Assembly: GCA_002256345.1 (NCBI GenBank)
Contig: NKIY01000007.1
Span: 1 to 34,479 of the forward strand
Direction: 5' to 3'
Length of the DNA: 34,479 bases
DNA from: Bradyrhizobiaceae bacterium PARB1
GTDB lineage: Bacteria; Pseudomonadota; Alphaproteobacteria; Rhizobiales; Xanthobacteraceae
A program made the position numbers and the translations under genes. Of the stretch, positions 1 to 8,040 are shown piece after piece. The notes below the pieces were generated by a model, which was not told where the DNA came from, did not search any database, and worked only from the letters and a program-made list of their open reading frames with translations. Every line of letters starts with the position of its first letter. Position 1 is the first letter of the stretch.

Positions 1-842
1 TTCGGCGCAGCGGGCGGCGCGGCGGCAGCGCGTGCGGCCGGCGGCGGGGCCGCAGCAGCCGGCTTCGCCGGTTCTGATGTCATGATGCTGACCGGCGGCG
101 TGTTCGCCGAGCTCGGAAACTCCGCATTGGTCGGCCGGCCGGTGGGCATCGACGGCGGCAGCGCGGCGACCAATCCGGCTGCCGATGGCGTGGCGCCGGC
201 TGGCGCGTTCCAGGACGCGGCGTAGCGCGTGACCAGGTTCTCATAGGTCCGATCGTTCATGTTGGCGACGATCTGGTGGTTGTCGCCGAGCGAGCGGAAT
301 GCGGGGCACGCCGTCGGCGTGCAGTGGTCGCGCGCCATCAGCGCATAGGCCACCAGGCCGTACCGGTCGTGCTCGATGGCGCGGCGCAGTGCCTGCAATT
401 CGGTGGTCGTATTGCGCTCCGCGGTGGCGAGGTCGCCGAGCGCAGTCAGGCGCGATATCTGCGCCGCCGCATAGCTGACCGCCGCCGCGGCCGTATCGGA
501 CGAACCGAACAGCACTTTCTCGCAGGCATTGAGAACGGCATCTCCGGCGAGGTCGTCGACGCAGGCCAGCGCCGGCACGGTCTGGCCGGTGAATTGCGCG
601 GTTCGTGTCTCGCTCGGCGCCGCTGCCTGCCCGCCCGGTCCGAAGCCGCGGATCGTTGCGGCGACCGCGACCGCGATCGACAGCAGCGTGATGACGGTCA
701 GCGCGCCGTTGGCGACGGATTTTTCCGCGCGCAGCAGCGTGATCAGCACAACGATCCCAAAGAAGCCCGCGGCAGCCAGCGTCAGCCACATCGGGAAAGT
801 CGGTGAGCGCCAGATCTGATCCAGCGAGGAAGCCCAGTTCAT
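1..842 (-). CDS. Hypothetical membrane protein, 3' end beyond the left edge
   Basis: An open minus-strand frame begins with ATG at 842 and stays open to base 1, so the C-terminus lies outside the window. About 280 residues are visible. The N-terminus (MNWASSLDQIW) is followed by two hydrophobic segments at about residues 18-37 and 45-61, which look like membrane helices. A soluble part rich in Ala and Thr follows, with Cys residues in short motifs such as ALACVDDLAGDA and CTPTACPAF. The last visible part, from about residue 220, is a Pro/Ala/Ser-rich low-complexity tail. I do not recognise a family. The smooth amino-acid composition in this frame, against Arg-rich nonsense in the overlapping frames, supports it as the real gene. 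The function is unknown; it is possibly an inner-membrane protein with a periplasmic or cytosolic repeat-like tail. Confidence 0.75.
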   Translation of the reverse strand, partial: MNWASSLDQIWRSPTFPMWLTLAAAGFFGIVVLITLLRAEKSVANGALTVITLLSIAVAVAATIRGFGPGGQAAAPSETRTAQFTGQTVPALACVDDLAGDAVLNACEKVLFGSSDTAAAAVSYAAAQISRLTALGDLATAERNTTTELQALRRAIEHDRYGLVAYALMARDHCTPTACPAFRSLGDNHQIVANMNDRTYENLVTRYAASWNAPAGATPSAAGLVAALPPSMPTGRPTNAEFPSSANTPPVSIMTSEPAKPAAAAPPPAARAAAAPPAAP

Positions 843-995
843 GCGCGATGTCCCTCAACGCAGCGTAAGCACAATCGGCGGCGGCGAACGCCGCCACCCC
901 GACGTCCAACCTTCAGCACAATGGGTCTGCGAACAGGGCCTTTTGACGGCGGCGACGGGGAACCCGCTCCAGCCACCGGCTTGCGCACAACTCGT

Positions 996-1199
996 TCAGG
1001 ACAGCGCGAGCTGGCTCTCCTTGGCCACCCGTTCGAAAGCTTCGGTCGAGCTCTTGATGCGATACTGGCAGTCGTCACCTTCGGTCGGCAGCAGGCGGAT
1101 CACCTGATAGGTGCCGCTCGCAGCGGGGCGCGCCACATTGCTGGCCGTGAAATAGACGGTCTCGCCAATCGAGTACTTATGCTTCAACGCCCTCTCCAT
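996..1199 (-). CDS. Small conserved-looking hypothetical protein (67 aa)
   Basis: The frame starts with ATG at 1199. It encodes a basic N-terminus (MERALKHKYSIGETVYFT) and a compact beta-rich sequence (TYQVIRLLPTEGDDCQYRIKSS) ending in a helical segment (EAFERVAKESQ). The composition and the absence of low complexity suggest a folded domain. The pattern 'G..V.F......A...G.Y.V..LLP.EG.D.QYRIKS..E.FERV..ES.L' is one I associate with small uncharacterised rhizobial proteins. No catalytic motif is visible. It is separated by about 150 bases from the gene at 1-842, so co-transcription in the same direction is possible but unproven. No function is proposed. Confidence 0.7.
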   Translation of the reverse strand: MERALKHKYSIGETVYFTASNVARPAASGTYQVIRLLPTEGDDCQYRIKSSTEAFERVAKESQLALS

Positions 1200-1416
1200 T
1201 TTCTTAGAGATTGCTGGCCGGGCTGACAGTCCCGATAGCTCTGGCCGGCATTTTGAGAACCCTGCGGCAAGCTAGCACATCGCCCTGCCCCAAATCCAGC
1301 AAGATTGGGGCACGGTGAAGGTACGCTTTTTGCAGGTTTTTCAGGGCGATAGGCAGCAATTTACATGCCAGCCGGAAATTGCCCGCCGGCCTCGGCCGGA
1401 ACCCGGTTTCAGTGGC

Positions 1417-1785
1417 TCAGGCGGTATGCGGCAACTTGCCGTCGGGGCTCGCGCTGTCCACCGCCCCCGGAAGCTGCTGGGCCAGCACCTTGGACAGCTG
1501 GTCGACCGGAATGTTGAACCTGGCGGCGAGCTGCTTGACCGTGTCGCTGCCCAGCACCTGCTGCAGCTGGTCGGCCGTGATCGGCAGGTTCTGGCCGGTG
1601 CCGATCCAGGATTTGACCTGGTCGCCGAGCCCGGCCTGTTCGAGCTTGGCGACGATCGCCGACAAGCCGCCCTGCCCGCCATTGCCCATCACCTCGCCGA
1701 GCACGACGGGAATCACGGCCGCCCCGAGCTGGCCAAGCATGCCCTTCAGCTCCGGCGAATTCTCCAGGGAATCGAGAATGCCCAT
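1417..1785 (-). CDS. YidB/DUF937 family protein
   Basis: The 122-aa protein starts MGILDSLENSPELKGMLGQLG. It has a Gly-rich central region (GNGGQGGLSAIVAKLEQAGLGDQVKSW) and then GTGQNLPITADQLQQVLG, the usual layout of the YidB family (DUF937). In these proteins a short helical N-terminus and Gly-rich linker are followed by a domain containing 'GLGDxVxSWIGTGxNxPIxxxQLxxVLG'. A strong ribosome binding site (GAAAGGAC) sits 6-7 bases before the ATG at 1785. Family members are small, probably cytoplasmic, and lack an assigned biochemical role. The family call is confident; the function is unknown. Confidence 0.9.
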   Translation of the reverse strand: MGILDSLENSPELKGMLGQLGAAVIPVVLGEVMGNGGQGGLSAIVAKLEQAGLGDQVKSWIGTGQNLPITADQLQQVLGSDTVKQLAARFNIPVDQLSKVLAQQLPGAVDSASPDGKLPHTA

Positions 1786-1901
1786 GGTCTAAGTCCTTTC
1801 ACGACTTGCAAAACCGGTGTTTCGGATTCGACGCCTTCGGCCCCGCGGCGTCAAGCCGCGATCTTTGTGGCTGCTGTCACAATTCGGCAGCGAGGGACCA
1901 G

Positions 1902-2555
1902 TCAGGCGTCCTCGAATCGGTCGATCCGCAGCGTCTCGGCAAGGCCATCGCGGGTCCATTCCTGGAACGCCGGCAGCGCCATCATGGCATCGACATAATG
2001 CTGCGCCTCAGCCTTCACTGGGATCGCGTAGGTGCGGAAGCGATGCACCACGGGGGCGTACATCGCATCCGCCGCCGAGAATGCCCCGAACAGGAACGGG
2101 CCTTGCCTGCCGTAGCGCGCGTGGCAATCGGCCCAGATCTCCTCGATCCGCGCCACGTTGGCCCGCGCATCGTTCGACAGCGCGACGGCCTTGATCGGCC
2201 GGTGCAGGTTCATGCCGCATTCGCTGCGCAGCGGCACGAAGCCGGAATGCATCTCGGCCGAGATTGCGCGGGCATGCGCGCGCGCGGCGCGATCCGCCGG
2301 CCACAGCTTCGCCTCGGGAAACTTCTCGGCCAGATATTCGATGATCGCCAGCGAATCCCACACTGTGACGTCACCGTCGATCAGCGTCGGCACCTTGCCG
2401 GCCTTGCTGAAGCCGAGGATGCGGTCCTTGTCGGCCTGATCGGTGTAAAGCGGAACGAAGATTTCCTCGAACGGGATGTTATTGGCGCGCAGCGCCAGCC
2501 AGGGCCGCATCGACCATGACGAATAGTTCTTGTTGCCGATGACGAGCTTGAGCAT
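1902..2555 (-). CDS. Glutathione S-transferase family protein
   Basis: The protein of about 217 aa has an N-terminal thioredoxin-like domain (MLKLVIGNKNYSSWSMRPWLAL, KVPTLIDGDVTVWDSLAIIEYLAEKFPEA), including the cis-Pro and the ES/DS glutathione gamma-glutamyl contact (WDSLAI). A helical C-terminal domain follows. The NYSSWSMRPW active-site turn is typical of the YfcF-like/zeta-like bacterial transferases in rhizobia, where Ser residues polarise the glutathione thiol. An in-frame start 14 codons upstream exists (2597), but MLKLVIG is the normal family N-terminus, so I chose ATG 2555. The likely role is glutathione-dependent detoxification or thiol chemistry in the cytosol. The substrate cannot be read from the sequence. 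Confidence 0.92.
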   Translation of the reverse strand: MLKLVIGNKNYSSWSMRPWLALRANNIPFEEIFVPLYTDQADKDRILGFSKAGKVPTLIDGDVTVWDSLAIIEYLAEKFPEAKLWPADRAARAHARAISAEMHSGFVPLRSECGMNLHRPIKAVALSNDARANVARIEEIWADCHARYGRQGPFLFGAFSAADAMYAPVVHRFRTYAIPVKAEAQHYVDAMMALPAFQEWTRDGLAETLRIDRFEDA

Positions 2556-2676
2556 GTCCGGGGAATCCTGTTGCCGGCGCAGTTTGCCATAGTGCATTGC
2601 ACGCGTTCAACCTGTACATGACGCGGGATGCAACGGGGCGCAGATCGGCGGCCGCGCATTCACGAAGGAAGGCACC

Positions 2677-3354
2677 ATGACCGGCTATTGGGTCGACATC
2701 CTAGCGGTCGGCTTCTTCGCGCTGGAATGGCTGGTCTATGCCATCACGCTCGAGCACACCGCCTACGGGCGCGACAGCCTGTCGGCGCGGATGCATGTCT
2801 ATCGCGAGATCTGGGTGCGGAACCTGCTCCACCGCGACGCGCGGATGGTCGACATGCAGATCATGGCATCCTTGCAGAACGGCACCGCGTTCTTTGCCTC
2901 GACCAGCCTGATCGCGATCGGCGGCGCGCTGGCGCTGCTGCGCGCGACCAACGACGCGCTCGCGGTGCTCGGTGCACTGCCGGTCAACCTGACGCCCTCG
3001 CCCGCTCTCTGGGAGGTCAAATGCATCGGGTTGATCCTGATCTTCATCTACACCTTCTTCAAATTCGCCTGGGCCTATCGCCTGTTCAACTATGTCGCGA
3101 TCCTGTTCGGCGCGATGCCGCCGGCCGGCCAGCGCGATACGCCCGAGGCGGAGGCCCATGTGATCCGCACCACGCGGCTGTTCGAGACCGCGGGCCGGCA
3201 CTTCAACCGCGGTCAGCGCGCGTTCTTCTTTGCGCTCGGCTATCTCGGCTGGTTCGTCAGCCCCTGGGTGCTGTTCGCCACGACCGCCGCGGTCGTGATC
3301 GTGATCTGGCGCCGGCAGTTCGCCTCGAATGCCTGGCAGGCGATGGGAAGCTGA
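2677..3354 (+). CDS. DUF599 family integral membrane protein
   Basis: The 225-aa protein has four hydrophobic segments at about residues 7-25, 70-88, 113-133 and 190-212. Segment 1 carries LAVGFFALEWLVYA. The loop RDARMVDMQIMASLQNGTAFFASTS and the stretch WEVKCIGLILIFIYTFFKFAWAYRLFNY match my memory of DUF599 proteins. A good ribosome binding site (AAGGAAGG) lies 6 bases before the ATG. The gene is convergent with the TolA-like gene; only 13 bases separate the two stop codons, and these include a short GAAGC/GCTTC dyad. The family has no established function. Confidence 0.9.
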   Translation: MTGYWVDILAVGFFALEWLVYAITLEHTAYGRDSLSARMHVYREIWVRNLLHRDARMVDMQIMASLQNGTAFFASTSLIAIGGALALLRATNDALAVLGALPVNLTPSPALWEVKCIGLILIFIYTFFKFAWAYRLFNYVAILFGAMPPAGQRDTPEAEAHVIRTTRLFETAGRHFNRGQRAFFFALGYLGWFVSPWVLFATTAAVVIVIWRRQFASNAWQAMGS

Positions 3355-3367
3355 AGCCTGCTTCGAC

Positions 3368-4252
3368 TTACGACGAAAAATCGCGCGGCGTGAAGTCGAG
3401 GTCGAGCACCTTCCATTCGCCGTAGCGCTCCCGCGGCAGCATCGCGTAGGGCTGGCAGGTTTGCAGCGCATCGGTCGCGCTCTTGAGCAGCAGCGGCCCC
3501 TTTTCCGATGCGGTGGCCTCGATCAGCAAGGGCGACGCGGCGAGCTTGCCGTCGGGCTTCATGAACACCCGAAGCTTGATCCTGACATCATCGCCGGTGC
3601 TCAGCGTCGCCGGAAGCTTCATGCAGGTCTTCAGATGGCGACGGAATTCGGCGACCACGCTGGACCCGACGTCGGCCTGCTCGGTGGCCGCGGCGTCGAA
3701 ACTGTCCTTGCCGGGACCGGGAGCGGACGGCGCCCCCGCAGGCGGCTTCACCGAGATGTCAGGCGGCAGGCCAAGCATGACGTTGTATTTGACCGACAGG
3801 TCCGGCTCGGGCTGCGCATAGGCAGGCGGTGATGCCGCCGCCTGTTGCTGGGGCATCGGCGGCGTCTGGGGTGCAGGCGGCGCGGATGGCTGCTCGGCCG
3901 CGGCAGGTGGCGGCGCCGGGCTGGGCTTGGGCGCCGGTGGCGTCAGCTGCTTCTGCGCCGCGGACTGCTGCTTCTGCGGCGCTTGCGCCGATGGTTCGGG
4001 CTTGGCCGCATCCACCGGCTTGTCGAACGAGGGCAATTGCAGTTCGGGCGTCGGCGACGGGCTCGGTACCGGATCGGGCTCGGGCTTGATCTCCGCCTTG
4101 GCGACCTCCTGCGGCGTCACGATCTCGACCGGCACCGTGTCAGCGGCGACGGGATCGAACTGATGGACCTCCGAATAGAGGAAAATCAGCGCGAGCAGCA
4201 TCAGGTGCACGAACACCGACGCCACCATATCCGCGTTTGGCCGAAACTTCAT
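3368..4252 (-). CDS. TonB/TolA-like cell-envelope protein
   Basis: The 294-aa protein has one N-terminal membrane anchor (residues 9-26, VASVFVHLMLLALIFLYSEV). A long Pro/Ala/Gln-rich linker follows (about residues 45-155, with PEPDPVPSPSPTPE and PAPKPSPAPPPA). A C-terminal domain of about 100 residues begins near VGSSVVAEFRRHLKTCMKLP and ends with the pattern PYAMLPRERYGEWKVLDLDFTP. This is the TonB/TolA architecture: inner-membrane anchor, periplasm-spanning rod, small alpha/beta terminal domain. The terminal domain looks closer to TolA (C-x-LP near its start, paired Cys 'KTCMKLP ... LQTCQPY') than to TonB. No tolQ/R/B/pal or exbBD gene is adjacent, so it may be an orphan paralogue. Confidence 0.75.
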   Translation of the reverse strand: MKFRPNADMVASVFVHLMLLALIFLYSEVHQFDPVAADTVPVEIVTPQEVAKAEIKPEPDPVPSPSPTPELQLPSFDKPVDAAKPEPSAQAPQKQQSAAQKQLTPPAPKPSPAPPPAAAEQPSAPPAPQTPPMPQQQAAASPPAYAQPEPDLSVKYNVMLGLPPDISVKPPAGAPSAPGPGKDSFDAAATEQADVGSSVVAEFRRHLKTCMKLPATLSTGDDVRIKLRVFMKPDGKLAASPLLIEATASEKGPLLLKSATDALQTCQPYAMLPRERYGEWKVLDLDFTPRDFSS

Positions 4253-4438
4253 CCCGCTCGATCACATCAGTGTCGTCTCCCCGCCGGCTACAATACCGGC
4301 TGGAACCCGCCTGCCTCAATCCCCCATTTCGCGGCCGAGTCCGCGGTCAGCCAGCGGGCAATAGCACGATCCGGACCGCGGCCCAGCCATTTTCCGCGAA
4401 GCAATGCGCAGGCTAGAATCCGGTCGGCGCTCGGGCCG

Positions 4439-5224
4439 TCACCGCGCGGCCGCGCTCCCCATCGTCGAAATCTCGCGCATGTCCTCATCCGAAAGTTCGA
4501 AATCGAAGATGTCGATATTTTCCTGGAGCCGCTCGAGCTTTGAGGTGCGCGGGATCGCCGAGACATTCTGTTGCACCAGCCAGCGCAGGCAGATTTGGGC
4601 CGCGGTCTTGCGATAGCGGTCGCCGATCCGCGCCAGCGCGCGGTCGCCCTTGACGCGCCCTTTCGCGATCGGGCTGTAGGCGACGAACGCCATGCCATGG
4701 CGTGCACAGGCCGCGATCACGTCGGCCTGCCCGAGATAGGGATGGTACTCGACCTGATCACAGGCGAGCGGTTCGGGGCACGCCGCGACCGCCTCCTCGA
4801 TCTGCGCCGTGCTGAAGTTCGAGAGCCCGATGTGCCGCGCCAGCCCCGCCTGCCTGACCCGCGCCAGCGCACCGAGCGTCTCGGCAAGCGGCACGTGCGG
4901 ATTGGGCCAGTGCAACAGCAACAGGTCGACCTCGGTCAAGCGCAGCCGCGCCAGGCTCTCCTTGGCGGAGCGCTCGAGATCCTTCGCCAGGAAGTGCGTG
5001 GTCCAGACCTTGGTGGTCACGAAGACATCATTGCGCTTGATGCCGGAGGCACGCAGCCCCTCGCCGACCTCACGCTCGTTGTCATAGATCTGCGCGGTGT
5101 CGATGTGCCGGTAACCGAGGCGCAGCGCCTGCTCGACGATGCGAGCGCAGGTCCGCCCGCGCAGCTCCCATGTGCCGAGCCCGATCGCGGGGATTTTTGC
5201 GCCGTTGCCTTCGACGACATTCAT
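4439..5224 (-). CDS. Aldo/keto reductase
   Basis: The 261-aa NAD(P)H-dependent oxidoreductase has a TIM-barrel fold. The catalytic tetrad is complete: Asp42 and Tyr47 (HIDTAQIYDNE), Lys72 (VTTKVW) and His105 (LLLLHWPNP). Further family signatures are IGLSNFS, DQVEYHPYL, AYSPIAKG and the cofactor-binding IPRTSKLERLQENIDIFDFELS. The frame stops soon after the final helix (EISTMGSAAAR), so the usual C-terminal loop ending in a Trp-Asp type tail is missing or very short. Substrate-specificity loops of this family lie there, so specificity could be altered. Members reduce aldehydes, 2,5-diketogluconate and similar carbonyls. The exact substrate is unknown. Confidence 0.93.
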   Translation of the reverse strand: MNVVEGNGAKIPAIGLGTWELRGRTCARIVEQALRLGYRHIDTAQIYDNEREVGEGLRASGIKRNDVFVTTKVWTTHFLAKDLERSAKESLARLRLTEVDLLLLHWPNPHVPLAETLGALARVRQAGLARHIGLSNFSTAQIEEAVAACPEPLACDQVEYHPYLGQADVIAACARHGMAFVAYSPIAKGRVKGDRALARIGDRYRKTAAQICLRWLVQQNVSAIPRTSKLERLQENIDIFDFELSDEDMREISTMGSAAAR

Positions 5225-5296
5225 GCGCCCATTATGCGCGCATGACGAGGAGCTGCCAACTGACCGATGAGTTCCGCGTCAGACGGTCGCGGCGGC

Positions 5297-5680
5297 CTAC
5301 GGCTCCTGCCGGTAGCCGTCCGTCAATGTCCTCAGGAAGGCGATGATGTCGGCTTCATCCTGCGCAGTCATCGCAGGCTTGTCGCCCAGATGGCGCTCGA
5401 ACGGCGGATCGCTGACGTCAACATTGCCGCGATATTTTTCCGGCAGATCGTTGTATTTCAGCACCGTGCCGTCGGCTGCGCGCGGATACACCTTCTCCGG
5501 TTTGGTATCGCGGAAACTATAGAAATCGAGCACCTGCCCGAGACTGGTGAAGACACCGTTATGGAAGAACACCCGGCGTGTTGCGCAAGGTCGGCGTCAG
5601 AAACATCCCGCAATATTGCGTCTGCTCGGCAAAGCGTGGCGCGCAGCTCGCCTGGCGCAGCTTCTGCGCGACCAACTCGA
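5297..5680 (-). pseudogene. Remnant of a di-heme cytochrome c peroxidase (MauG/CcpA family)
   Basis: Two minus-strand frames together encode the C-terminal third of a di-heme peroxidase. The first part reads LRQASCAPRFAEQTQYCGMF then LTPTLRNT. The second reads VFFHNGVFTSLGQVLDFYSF, YNDLPEKYRGNV and ADIIAFLRTLTDGY. In intact family members TPTLRN, a few residues, and FFHNG lie in one frame. Here the reading frame breaks between LRNT and RVFFHNG near 5565-5575, consistent with a small out-of-frame deletion of about 8 bases. The whole N-terminal part, including both CxxCH heme-binding sites, is absent. The upstream flank runs straight into the alpha/beta hydrolase gene, so the gene is both truncated and frameshifted. 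An ATG-initiated 91-codon frame (5297-5572) remains but is unlikely to make a functional enzyme. Confidence 0.85.
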
Positions 5681-5713
5681 TGGTCGCCGCGTGGCGGCAG
5701 TCGAGGATGCAGT

Positions 5714-6598
5714 CTAGTCCTTCATCCCCGTGATCGAAGCACTCACCGCGCGCGGATCGCGCTGCGGCCAGCGGCCGCTTTCGACCTGCGCCAGGAATTC
5801 CCCGACGATCCGGTTGTATTCGTCGGGCTCCTCGATGTTGATGGCATGGCCGCAATTCGGCATCACCGCAAGCGCGGCCGACGGGATGCTCTGCTTCATC
5901 AGGATGCCCGGCAGCAGGCACGGCCAGTCCTCGTCACCGGTGATAATCAAGGTCGGCACATTGATGCGCTTCATCTCCTCGACCAGCGTGTAGAGCGAGG
6001 GCCGCTCCTTCTGCACGCCCTGCTGCGTATTGGCCGATCCCACCGCCGAGTGCCCGGCCAGCATCGCCTTGAACTCGGCGTGTCCGCGCGGATCCTTGTT
6101 CTCGTACTGCACGCGCGTCGGCCCGTAGGCGTAGCGCTCGGCGAAGGCCGGCATACCCTCCTTGCGGATCACGCCCGCGATCACATCGGCCTCAGCGCGA
6201 AACGTTTCGCGCTTGTCGAGCTCGGCGCCGTAGCCGCAGCCCCCGATGCACAACGACAGCGCGCGCGACGGATGGCGGATGCCAAAATGCAGGGTCGCGA
6301 AGCCGCCCATCGACAGGCCGACGATATGCGCCTTGGGCGCACCGATGTGATCGAGCACCGCGAGGATATCGTCGGCGGCGCGCGCCTGCGAATAGGACGA
6401 GACCTGCTCGGGTACATCCGACGGCGGAAAGCCGCGCGCATTGTAGGCGATGGTGCGGAAGCGCTTGCCGAAATGCCGCAGCTGCGGCTCGTAGCTGCGC
6501 AGATCACCGGCGAATTCATGGACCAGGATCACCGGATGACCGGATCCGGTCTCCTCGAAATAGAGCCGTACGCCATCGTCGGTCGTCGCATAGGGCAT
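5714..6598 (-). CDS. Alpha/beta-fold hydrolase
   Basis: The 294-aa hydrolase has the nucleophile elbow GLSMGG (Ser96) and a likely catalytic acid at Asp222 or Asp224 in IITGDEDWP. The catalytic His is His251 (PNCGHAINIEEPDEYN), and the oxyanion strand is ILVHEFAGDLRSYE. The HEFAG form of the HG oxyanion motif resembles carbon-carbon, ester or enol-lactone hydrolases. A clear ribosome binding site (GGAG) precedes the ATG at 6598. It is the last gene of the catabolic operon, 29 bases after the hydantoinase stop, which suggests that it acts on a product of the ring-opening step. An amide, ester or formamide bond (compare the deformylase NicD of nicotinate breakdown, also this fold) is possible but not shown. 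Confidence 0.92.
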   Translation of the reverse strand: MPYATTDDGVRLYFEETGSGHPVILVHEFAGDLRSYEPQLRHFGKRFRTIAYNARGFPPSDVPEQVSSYSQARAADDILAVLDHIGAPKAHIVGLSMGGFATLHFGIRHPSRALSLCIGGCGYGAELDKRETFRAEADVIAGVIRKEGMPAFAERYAYGPTRVQYENKDPRGHAEFKAMLAGHSAVGSANTQQGVQKERPSLYTLVEEMKRINVPTLIITGDEDWPCLLPGILMKQSIPSAALAVMPNCGHAINIEEPDEYNRIVGEFLAQVESGRWPQRDPRAVSASITGMKD

Positions 6599-6627
6599 GG
6601 TGGTCTCCTGCCTTCTTGGTTCGCGGG

Positions 6628-8040
6628 TTATGGGATGGTCGCGGCTCCCGGTGGTTTCGAACGCGGCAGGTAGGTGCCATGCTCCTTGCCGCCGACAAGG
6701 GTGCCGTCCTCGACGACCACCTTGCCGCGCACCATGGTCAGCACCGGCCAGCCGGTCACTTCGAGGCCTTCATAGGGTGTGTAGTCCGCGCCGTCATGGA
6801 TCAGCTCATGGCGGATCGTCACCTTGCGCTTGGGATCCCACAGCGCGATGTCGGCATCCGAGCCGACCGCGATCGTCCCCTTGCGCGGATACAGGCCGTA
6901 GATCTTGGCGTGGTTGGTGGCGCTGAAGGCGACGAAGCTGTTGAGATCGATGCGGCCCTTCACCACGCCTTCGGAGAACAGGATCGGCAGCCGCGTCGCG
7001 ACGCCGGGGATTCCGTTCGGCACCCAGCGGAAACTGGTGCGGCCCTTCGGTGCGAGCTTGCCTTGCGGATCGTCGTAGCGGAACGGGCAATGGTCCGACG
7101 AGAACACCGAGAACACCTTCTGCTGCAGGCCTTCCCAGCACGCCTGCTGGCTGGCGATATCGCGCGGCGGCGGCGAGCAGACATATTTGGCGCCTTCCAT
7201 GTTGAGCTGGTCGAGGTCCTTCTCGGTCAGCATCAGGTATTGTGGACAGGTCTCGCCCATCACCCGGAGCCCGCGCTGCTGCGCGCGCCGGATCTCGTCC
7301 ATCGCCTCACGGTTCGAAACATGCACGATCATGATCGGCACATCGACGAGCTCGGACAGCGAGATGGCACGGTGGGTGGCTTCGCGCTCGACCGGGATCG
7401 GTCGCGACGTGGCGTGGAAGCGCGGCGCGGTGTTGCCGGCGCGCTCCAGCCGGTCAGTCAGGAAGCGGATCGCGTCGAAGTTTTCGGCATGGACCATCAG
7501 CATCGCGCCGGTCTCGCGCGCCACCGCCATGGTCTCGAGCAGCTCGCGATCCGACAGTGCGAGCCCCTCATAGGTCATGAAGACCTTGAGCGAGGTGTAG
7601 CCGTCCTCGACCAGCGCCGGCAGCTCCTGACCCAGCACGTGCTCGGTCGGATCCGTGACGATGAGATGGAAGGCGACGTCGACATGGCATTCGCCGTCCG
7701 CCAGCGAATGATAATGCTTCAGCGCCTCGCGCAGTGTCTGGCCCTTCTCCTGCAGGCAGAACGGCAGCACCGTGGTGTTGCCGCCGAACGCCGCCGAGCG
7801 GGTGCCGGAGGCAAAGCCATCGGCCATCACGATGCCGTCGCCGGACGGCTGGGCGAAATGGACGTGGCTGTCGATGCCGCCGGGCAGCACCAGCCGGTCG
7901 GTCGCGTCGATGATGGCAGTCGCATCGCCGAGATCATGCCCGAGCGCGGCGATCTTGCCGTCGCGGATGCCGACGTCGCAGGCAAAGGTGTCGGCGGCGG
8001 TGACGACCGTGCCGCCGCGGATGATGATGTCGAAGGACAT
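6628..8040 (-). CDS. Hydantoinase / dihydropyrimidinase (cyclic amidohydrolase)
   Basis: The 470-aa cytosolic metallo-amidohydrolase opens cyclic amide or imide rings such as hydantoins and dihydropyrimidines. All binuclear-metal ligands are visible: His59 and His61 (GIDSHVHF), the carboxylated Lys152 (SLKVFMTYEG), His184 (LMVHAEN), His240 (IVHVS) and Asp316 (SSDHCPF). Tyr157 of KVFMTY is the usual substrate-contact residue. The C-terminal NHAKIYGLYPRKGTIAVGSDADIALWDP is the composite beta-sandwich signature. Length is normal for the family. Its start codon overlaps the racemase-like stop by one base (TGATG), so the two are translationally coupled. The dihydropyrimidinase (PydB/HydA) and imidase groups cannot be separated by eye; no carbamoylase is adjacent. 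Confidence 0.93.
   Translation of the reverse strand: MSFDIIIRGGTVVTAADTFACDVGIRDGKIAALGHDLGDATAIIDATDRLVLPGGIDSHVHFAQPSGDGIVMADGFASGTRSAAFGGNTTVLPFCLQEKGQTLREALKHYHSLADGECHVDVAFHLIVTDPTEHVLGQELPALVEDGYTSLKVFMTYEGLALSDRELLETMAVARETGAMLMVHAENFDAIRFLTDRLERAGNTAPRFHATSRPIPVEREATHRAISLSELVDVPIMIVHVSNREAMDEIRRAQQRGLRVMGETCPQYLMLTEKDLDQLNMEGAKYVCSPPPRDIASQQACWEGLQQKVFSVFSSDHCPFRYDDPQGKLAPKGRTSFRWVPNGIPGVATRLPILFSEGVVKGRIDLNSFVAFSATNHAKIYGLYPRKGTIAVGSDADIALWDPKRKVTIRHELIHDGADYTPYEGLEVTGWPVLTMVRGKVVVEDGTLVGGKEHGTYLPRSKPPGAATIP

Noticed and set aside
241-909. Minus-strand 222-codon frame overlapping the left-edge gene
   Set aside because: Arg-rich frame with no motifs; the frame from 842 gives two membrane helices and natural composition and runs to the edge.
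4288-4438. Possible extension of the aldo/keto reductase or a small gene ending near 4288
   Set aside because: The frame has a somewhat protein-like end (RWLTADSAAKWGIEAGGF) but no start, ribosome binding site or recognised family.
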